Assembly (NCBI RefSeq): GCF_000785435.2
Contig: NZ_JTDB02000010.1
Coordinates: 62,001 to 126,000, forward strand
Length of the DNA: 64,000 bases
Origin: Paraburkholderia sacchari
Lineage (GTDB): Bacteria; Pseudomonadota; Gammaproteobacteria; Burkholderiales; Burkholderiaceae
Direction: 5' to 3'
Shown here: piece by piece, positions 59,481 to 64,000 of the stretch
Layout of the letters: each line of letters starts with the position of its first letter
Position numbering within the stretch: the stretch's first letter is position 1
Notes under the pieces: model-generated
The model's input: only the letters and a program-made list of their open reading frames with translations
What the model was told of the DNA's origin: nothing
The model's database searches: none
Translations under genes and position numbers: made by a program

Positions 59481-59906
59481 GGTAACGCTCGCCACTTGCG
59501 AGCTTGGGAACAAGCCCGCGCCGGTACTCTCGCCGGGGGGAACGCCACAGGATCATCCGAAGTGCGCGCCATTCCCAACCGTGGCCATCCAGATGTCGCG
59601 ACGTTATTCCGCCGAAATCGGCTCCGGTGCCGCTGCATCAACCCGTATGCTCTCCTCTTCCCACGCGGCTGTATGCAACGTGATATAAGTGCGGGCCCTC
59701 CGAAGCGGGAAGTTGGCGCGACTCTGCCGACGACGCTTCACCAGCAATCAACCTAGCCATCATACTTCGCGCATTGTTCGCCGACACGTCCAGATTACGG
59801 ACACAGGCCTCGCGGATTCTAGCCTCGCGTTCGCGCCCCACTTCCTTCATCGAAATCAAATCCGTCTATCAGGGTTCGCCCTGAATAGGCTCGTACCTGG
59901 CGCGTT

Positions 59907-59953
59907 GGGGCGAAGCGACACATGAACTGCATTTATCGAAGTCGCTTCGCCCC
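59907..59953. repeat. 13-bp inverted repeat downstream of cysNC
   Basis: GGGGCGAAGCGAC (59907-59919) and GTCGCTTCGCCCC (59941-59953), perfect, 21-nt loop, 18 nt beyond the CysNC stop. It has no clear U-tract, so it may be a Rho-assisted 3' end or a transcript-stabilising hairpin. Confidence 0.55.
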
Positions 59954-59970
59954 GGCGCCACACTACTGCG

Positions 59971-61881
59971 TCACAACACTTCAAGAATCCCGTTCGCGCG
60001 GAGGTACTCGACAATCTGTTCCGCTGCGTCAGCAGCGGTTACTGCCGTCGTATCGATCCGCAGTTCAGGGTTGTCCGGGGCCTCATAAGGCGAGTCGATA
60101 CCGGTGAAGTTCTTCAGATCACCACGTCGCGCCTTCTTGTAGAGCCCCTTCGGATCGCGCTTCTCCGCCACGCCCAACGGCGTATCAACGAACACCTCAA
60201 TAAACTCGCCGGAGCCAACCAGACTGCGAGCCATTTCCCGTTCCGCACGGAAGGGGGAAATGAATGACACGAGCGTAATGAGACCTGCATCGACCATCAA
60301 ACGCGACACCTCGCCGACGCGACGAATGTTTTCGACGCGGTCTGCTTCGGTGAAGCCCAGATCCTTGTTCAGCCCGTGGCGAACATTGTCGCCATCGAGC
60401 AGATACGTGTGACGCCCAAGCGTGTGCAGCTTTTTCTCGACAAGATTGGCGATCGTCGATTTGCCTGCACCAGAGAGCCCCGTGAACCAAAGGACTGCCG
60501 GCTTCTGGCCCTTGAGACTCGCGTGCGCGTCCCGGTTGACCTCGATTGCCTGCCAATGGATGTTCTGCGAGCGACGCAGTGCAAAGTGAAGCATCCCTGC
60601 GCCAACCGTCGCGTTCGTCAGGCGGTCGATGACGACAAATCCACCTGTATCACGATTCGCCTCGTAGGGGTCAAATGCAACCGCCTGATCGAGATGCAGA
60701 TTGCAGACGCCGATTTCGTTGAGTTCGAGCGTCTTGGCTGCCAAATGCTCCATCGTGTTGACATTGACTTTGTACTTCGGAGCTGAAACGGTCAAGCCAA
60801 CGGTCCTCGCCCCGAGCTTCATCAGATAGGGACGACCGGGCAGCATCGGCTCATCGCTCATCCAGACGATGTTCGCTTCGAACTGGTCGGCGACAGGTGC
60901 CGGCTCCTCCGATGTGCTCAGAACATCACCGCGACTGATGTCAATCTCGTCGCGCAGCGTGATCGTGATCGACTGCCCGGCCACAGCTTTATCGAGGTCG
61001 CCGTCGAACGTTACAATGCGATCGACCGTACTCTCCCTGCCCGAGGGCAGCACACGGATCCGCTGTCCCGGTTTGATGCTGCCGCCCACAACGCGACCCG
61101 AAAAGCCCCGGAAATCCAGGTTAGGACGATTCACCCACTGCACGGGCATTCGGAACGCACCACGCTGAACGACGTCATTGTCGATTTCGACCGTCTCCAG
61201 AAATCCCATGAGCGTCGGACCGTGATACCACGGCGTATTCTCACTTGGTGCGGTAATGTTATCGCCTTTTAGCGCCGACATGGGAATTGCTACAAACTGC
61301 TCGATTCCGATTTGCTTGGCGAACGCTCGATACTCTTCAACGATACGGTCAAAGACTTCCTTCGAGTATCCAACCATGTCCAGCTTGTTAATTGCCAGGA
61401 CAACCTGACGGATTCCAATCAAGGAAACCAGGTAGCTGTGTCGACAGGTCTGCGTAAGCACGCCCTTTCGGGCGTCAATCATAAGAATCGCCACGTCTGC
61501 GGTCGAAGCGCCGGTAACCATATTGCGCGTGTACTGCTCGTGGCCCGGCGTATCCGCCACGATGAATTTTCGCCGATCAGTCGAGAAGAAACGATAAGCG
61601 ACGTCGATCGTAATACCCTGCTCGCGTTCGGCAGCAAGTCCGTCCACGAGAAGCGCAAAATCGAGCTCTCCGCCTTGCGTTCCCACTTTCTTCGAATCCG
61701 ACTCGAGCGCCGCGAGCTGGTCCTCGAACAACATCTTCGACTCGTATAGCAGACGGCCGATGAGGGTACTCTTGCCATCGTCGACACTGCCGCACGTAAT
61801 GAAACGCAGCAGGCTCTTGTGCTGGTGAGCTTTGAGATACTGCTCAATATCCTCGGAAATGAGGTCAGAAACGTGTGCCAT
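59971..61881 (-). CDS. cysNC: bifunctional sulfate adenylyltransferase subunit 1/APS kinase, CysNC (636 aa)
   Basis: GTPase subunit of ATP sulfurylase fused to APS kinase (NodQ/CysNC type); with CysD it turns sulfate and ATP into APS and then PAPS. GTPase motifs: GSVDDGKSTLIGRLL, VADTPGHEQYTRN and AINKLDMVG. The APS kinase domain (residues ~455-636) has P-loop LWFTGLSGAGKSTIA and DGDNVRHGLNKDLGFTEADR. Presence of the kinase means PAPS, the sulfotransferase cofactor, is the end product. The start overlaps the CysD stop by 1 nt (TAATG). Confidence 0.97.
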   Translation of the reverse strand: MAHVSDLISEDIEQYLKAHQHKSLLRFITCGSVDDGKSTLIGRLLYESKMLFEDQLAALESDSKKVGTQGGELDFALLVDGLAAEREQGITIDVAYRFFSTDRRKFIVADTPGHEQYTRNMVTGASTADVAILMIDARKGVLTQTCRHSYLVSLIGIRQVVLAINKLDMVGYSKEVFDRIVEEYRAFAKQIGIEQFVAIPMSALKGDNITAPSENTPWYHGPTLMGFLETVEIDNDVVQRGAFRMPVQWVNRPNLDFRGFSGRVVGGSIKPGQRIRVLPSGRESTVDRIVTFDGDLDKAVAGQSITITLRDEIDISRGDVLSTSEEPAPVADQFEANIVWMSDEPMLPGRPYLMKLGARTVGLTVSAPKYKVNVNTMEHLAAKTLELNEIGVCNLHLDQAVAFDPYEANRDTGGFVVIDRLTNATVGAGMLHFALRRSQNIHWQAIEVNRDAHASLKGQKPAVLWFTGLSGAGKSTIANLVEKKLHTLGRHTYLLDGDNVRHGLNKDLGFTEADRVENIRRVGEVSRLMVDAGLITLVSFISPFRAEREMARSLVGSGEFIEVFVDTPLGVAEKRDPKGLYKKARRGDLKNFTGIDSPYEAPDNPELRIDTTAVTAADAAEQIVEYLRANGILEVL

Positions 61882-62846
61882 TAGAAGTATCCCTCCTGCT
61901 TCTTCTTTTCCATCGAGCCACTAGAATCGTGATCGATCAGACGACCCTGCCGCTCTGAAGTCTTCGTCAGAAGCATCTCCTGAATGATCTGGGTCAGTGT
62001 CGTAGCCTCGCTTTCCACCGCGCCTGTGAGGGGATAGCATCCCAAAGTCCGGAAACGGACACTCTTCATCATTGGCTTTTCACCGGCACGCAGCGGCATG
62101 CGTTCGTCGTCGACCATGATGAGCATGCCGTCTCGCTCGACCACGGGACGCTCCGCTGCATAATAAAGTGGTACGAGCGGAATTTTCTCGAGGTAGATGT
62201 ATTGCCAGATATCGAGTTCCGTCCAGTTCGAGATGGGGAACACTCGCATGCTCTCGCCTTTGCTCTTGCGCGCGTTATAGAGGCGCCAGAGTTCGGGGCG
62301 TTGCATCTTCGGGTCCCAACGATGTTGTGCAGAGCGAAACGAAAAAATTCGTTCTTTCGCGCGCGATTTTTCCTCGTCCCGGCGGGCTCCGCCGAAGGCG
62401 GTGTCGAAGCCGTATTTGTCCAACGCTTGCTTCAGACCTTGGGTCTTCCAGATATCGGTATGCACCGCTGATCCATGATCGAACGGATTGATACCCTTCG
62501 CCACAGCCTCGGGATTCTGATACGTCAGGAGATCGAGGCCATGCTTCGAAACCATCTCGTCCCGGAACTTGTACATCTCCTGAAACTTCCAGGTAGTATC
62601 GACATGCAGCAGGCGGAACGGTGGCTTGGATGGATAGAACGCCTTCATCGCCAAATGAAGGAGCACAGAGCTATCCTTGCCGATCGAGTAAAGCATCACG
62701 GGATTCTCGGAATCCGATACCGCCTCGCGCATAATATCAATCGCTTCGGCCTCGAGGCGTTGCAGGTGGGTGAGCGTAGTCGTCTCTGATTCTTTGCTTC
62801 GCGACGGCTCCGGCTCACCGATGACCTTTTCGCTCTCAATTAGCAT
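61881..62846 (-). CDS. cysD: sulfate adenylyltransferase subunit 2, CysD (321 aa)
   Basis: Adenylating subunit of ATP sulfurylase. The PP-loop is in MLYSIGKDSSVLLHLAMKAF, LLHVDTTWKFQEMYKFRDEM binds substrate, and AFGGARRDEEKSRAKERIFS is a conserved block; the C-terminus ends in the usual basic tail. The N-terminus (~20 residues) is longer and acidic. First gene of a two-gene operon with cysNC, preceded by island box 8. Being in a catabolic island and not in an assimilation operon (no cysH/cysI nearby), it is likely dedicated to PAPS for sulfonation. Confidence 0.97.
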   Translation of the reverse strand: MLIESEKVIGEPEPSRSKESETTTLTHLQRLEAEAIDIMREAVSDSENPVMLYSIGKDSSVLLHLAMKAFYPSKPPFRLLHVDTTWKFQEMYKFRDEMVSKHGLDLLTYQNPEAVAKGINPFDHGSAVHTDIWKTQGLKQALDKYGFDTAFGGARRDEEKSRAKERIFSFRSAQHRWDPKMQRPELWRLYNARKSKGESMRVFPISNWTELDIWQYIYLEKIPLVPLYYAAERPVVERDGMLIMVDDERMPLRAGEKPMMKSVRFRTLGCYPLTGAVESEATTLTQIIQEMLLTKTSERQGRLIDHDSSGSMEKKKQEGYF

Positions 62847-62984
62847 AACTAATCCTTGTTCAAGTTAATGCCATTTCCTCGATTCTCGAATTCCCATCGA
62901 GCCCGGCGTATATCAACCATTTGACGACGACATACAGTTCCCTGAAGGACACATGCACATCACAAACATTTGTCGCTTATGGGT

Positions 62985-63028
62985 AAGTTACGAGATAGTT
63001 GCTATTAGCTCATCGTCCGACCGGACTA
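62985..63028 (-). promoter_or_regulatory. island box 8: LuxR-type activator site plus -10 (for cysD-cysNC)
   Basis: On the minus strand TAGTCCGGTCGGACGATG (63028-63011), then 21 nt after the GAT the hexamer TAACTT (62990-62985). Predicted transcription start near 62978, about 130 bp before the cysD start. Confidence 0.77.
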
Positions 63029-63246
63029 TGAACGGCGCTTTTTGTCACGAGCTAAAAGTGAGTGTCGAACGTCGGCATCGATGCCTATGGAGTGCCCCCC
63101 GAGCAGTCGGATAGCACGGCCGTCGCTGCCTCCAGGAACCGCGCGACCCTTTAGCGACTGAATTTGAACGTGATCCGGGGGTTGCGGTTGAATACCGTTA
63201 TCGGGTAAACACGGACTCGGATCTACAATGCATGGTGATTTGCCGA

Positions 63247-63264
63247 GGCCCACCATGGTGGGCC
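63247..63264. repeat. perfect 18-bp palindrome downstream of the MaoC gene
   Basis: GGCCCACCATGGTGGGCC, in the 480-bp gap between cysD and the MaoC gene. It could be the 3'-end hairpin of the MaoC transcript or an operator. The stretch 63029-63326 otherwise holds no supported gene. Confidence 0.45.
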
Positions 63265-63326
63265 GACGGCGGATACCGACGTGGTATCCAGCAGGAAGGG
63301 AAATAGCGCTTTGGAACCGCCGCGCT

Positions 63327-63785
63327 TCAATCGAAATAGTATCGGCTGATGGTATCTGCAACGCAGGCTGGCCGTTCATTCCCCTCGATTTCGATCGTCA
63401 CACGGATAGTTGCCTGGACGCCGCCATCAAATCGCTCGGCGCGTGTAATTTCGCCCCGTGCACGCACTCGCGCACCGACCGGCACAGCGGCCGGAAAGCG
63501 CACACGGTCGCAACCGTAATTGATCCCCATGCGCATACGGACGTCGACCAGTTGGGAAAGGAAATAGCTGCCTGCCAACGAAAGGGTAAGGTAACCGTGC
63601 GCGATACATCCTCCGAACGGTCCTTCAGCTGCACGCTCTGGGTCCACGTGTATCCACTGATGATCGTTTGTGGCTCCCGCGAACTCGGTGACACGGCCTT
63701 GCTCCATCTCGAGCCACGCCGTCACGCCAAGGTCCTTGCCAACCGCCTCGACAATTTCGTCAGCAGAATGGAAAACCATAGTCAT
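63327..63785 (-). CDS. MaoC-like (R)-specific enoyl-CoA hydratase (152 aa)
   Basis: Single hot-dog-fold hydratase. The hydratase motif is clear: FAGATNDHQWIHVDPERAAE (catalytic Asp and His) followed by FGGCIAHGYLTLSLAGSYFL; INYGCDRVRFPAAVPVGARV is typical of this subgroup. It hydrates a 2-enoyl-CoA, implying CoA-thioester intermediates in the island pathway. The ATG at 63785 has GGAG 8 nt upstream and lies just downstream of a partial SDR gene in the same direction, so they are likely co-transcribed. Confidence 0.93.
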   Translation of the reverse strand: MTMVFHSADEIVEAVGKDLGVTAWLEMEQGRVTEFAGATNDHQWIHVDPERAAEGPFGGCIAHGYLTLSLAGSYFLSQLVDVRMRMGINYGCDRVRFPAAVPVGARVRARGEITRAERFDGGVQATIRVTIEIEGNERPACVADTISRYYFD

Positions 63786-63797
63786 ATCACTGACTCC

Positions 63798-64000
63798 TCA
63801 AGCCCGTTGACTGCTTGCCGAGATCACTTCACCGACAAGATAAGATGCGTAGTCGCTGGCGAGAAACACCGCAATATTCGCCATTTCCCACACTTCGGCG
63901 GGTCGCCCGAATGCCTCGTTGGAGGCCAATGCCGAAAGCAGCTGCTCGTCTGCGGTCTTCTTCAGGAACGCGTGCATAGCGATGCTTGGGGAGATGGCAT
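63798..64000 (-). CDS. SDR-family oxidoreductase, C-terminal part only (cut by window end)
   Basis: The last 67 codons are visible: NEAFGRPAEVWEMANIAVFL, ASDYASYLVGEVISASSQ and a stop at 63798. This is the usual C-terminal region of an SDR (GRPxEVAxxxxFLASDxASYxxG) but ends ISASSQRA rather than the common VDGG. The rest is outside the window. It precedes the MaoC gene by 12 bp. Confidence 0.85.
   Translation of the reverse strand, partial: AISPSIAMHAFLKKTADEQLLSALASNEAFGRPAEVWEMANIAVFLASDYASYLVGEVISASSQRA

Noticed and set aside
63026..63379. 117-codon minus-strand frame between cysD and MaoC gene
   Set aside because: Overlaps box 8 and the MaoC 3' end; composition unlike the neighbours and no family features.
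1..64000. CRISPR arrays, rRNA and tRNA genes, intact insertion sequences
   Set aside because: None seen: no regularly spaced repeats, no recognisable tRNA or rRNA sequence, no transposase or integrase with family motifs.

Overview
The window looks like part of a secondary replicon of a Burkholderiaceae bacterium, most likely Paraburkholderia or a close relative. The reasons are the very GC-rich coding DNA, a DUF3331 gene (a family I know mainly from that group), the many LysR/AraC regulators, and the large hybrid sensor kinases. No rRNA, tRNA, CRISPR array or intact integrase/transposase gene was seen. Positions and motifs were read by eye; no database search was possible.

Region 1 (1-16.8 kb) is GC-rich accessory metabolism. 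It holds a partial Na+/H+ antiporter, a cNMP-binding/thioredoxin-reductase-like flavoprotein, and a LysR regulator divergent from a four-gene ATGA-coupled operon (MFS exporter, triheme cytochrome c, 2Fe-2S subunit, molybdopterin subunit) that forms a membrane-linked molybdenum hydroxylase. After these come a BON protein, an HD-like protein without its HD pair, a Tat-exported haloperoxidase-type hydrolase with a divergent AraC regulator, a broken monooxygenase, an Old Yellow Enzyme, a DUF3331 protein and a LysR regulator.

Region 2 (17-34.7 kb) is regulatory. Three paralogous winged-helix/NB-ARC-type ATPase regulators are interleaved with AraC genes and a leftward five-gene signalling operon: OmpR-type response regulator, a 1675-aa pseudokinase/AAA/GAF/histidine kinase, a REC-PAS histidine kinase, a REC histidine kinase and an AraC regulator. 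A 16-bp palindrome of the form ATTAA-N6-TTAAT occurs upstream of two of the ATPase regulators.

Region 3 (34.8-37.1 kb) is a gene-poor junction with pseudogene ends, AT-rich DNA and repeated GGCGTAGGTT motifs. It separates the GC-rich DNA from a less GC-rich catabolic island.

Region 4 (37.1-64 kb, continuing past the window) is a catabolic island. It encodes a complete lower meta-cleavage branch (C-C hydrolase, 2-keto-4-pentenoate hydratase, 4-hydroxy-2-oxovalerate aldolase, acylating acetaldehyde dehydrogenase), six SDR genes (one partial at the window end), four SnoaL/NTF2-like proteins, a flavin reductase fused to a MarR domain, an enoate-reductase-type flavoenzyme, a MaoC hydratase, a PaaY-like protein, a DUF1214 protein, a PAPS-dependent-type sulfotransferase and its own CysD and CysNC for making PAPS. 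Eight intergenic copies of an 18-bp box, TAGTCYNNNNRGACGATG, each lie exactly 21-22 nt upstream of a plausible -10 hexamer and point into an island operon. The centre of symmetry falls at about -42.5, where LuxR-type activators bind, and a LuxR-family regulator (40545-41789) is encoded inside the island. The best reading is a single LuxR-activated regulon that couples sulfate activation and sulfonation to ring catabolism of an unknown, possibly polycyclic or steroid-like, substrate. The ring-opening dioxygenase and the partner monooxygenase are not in this window.
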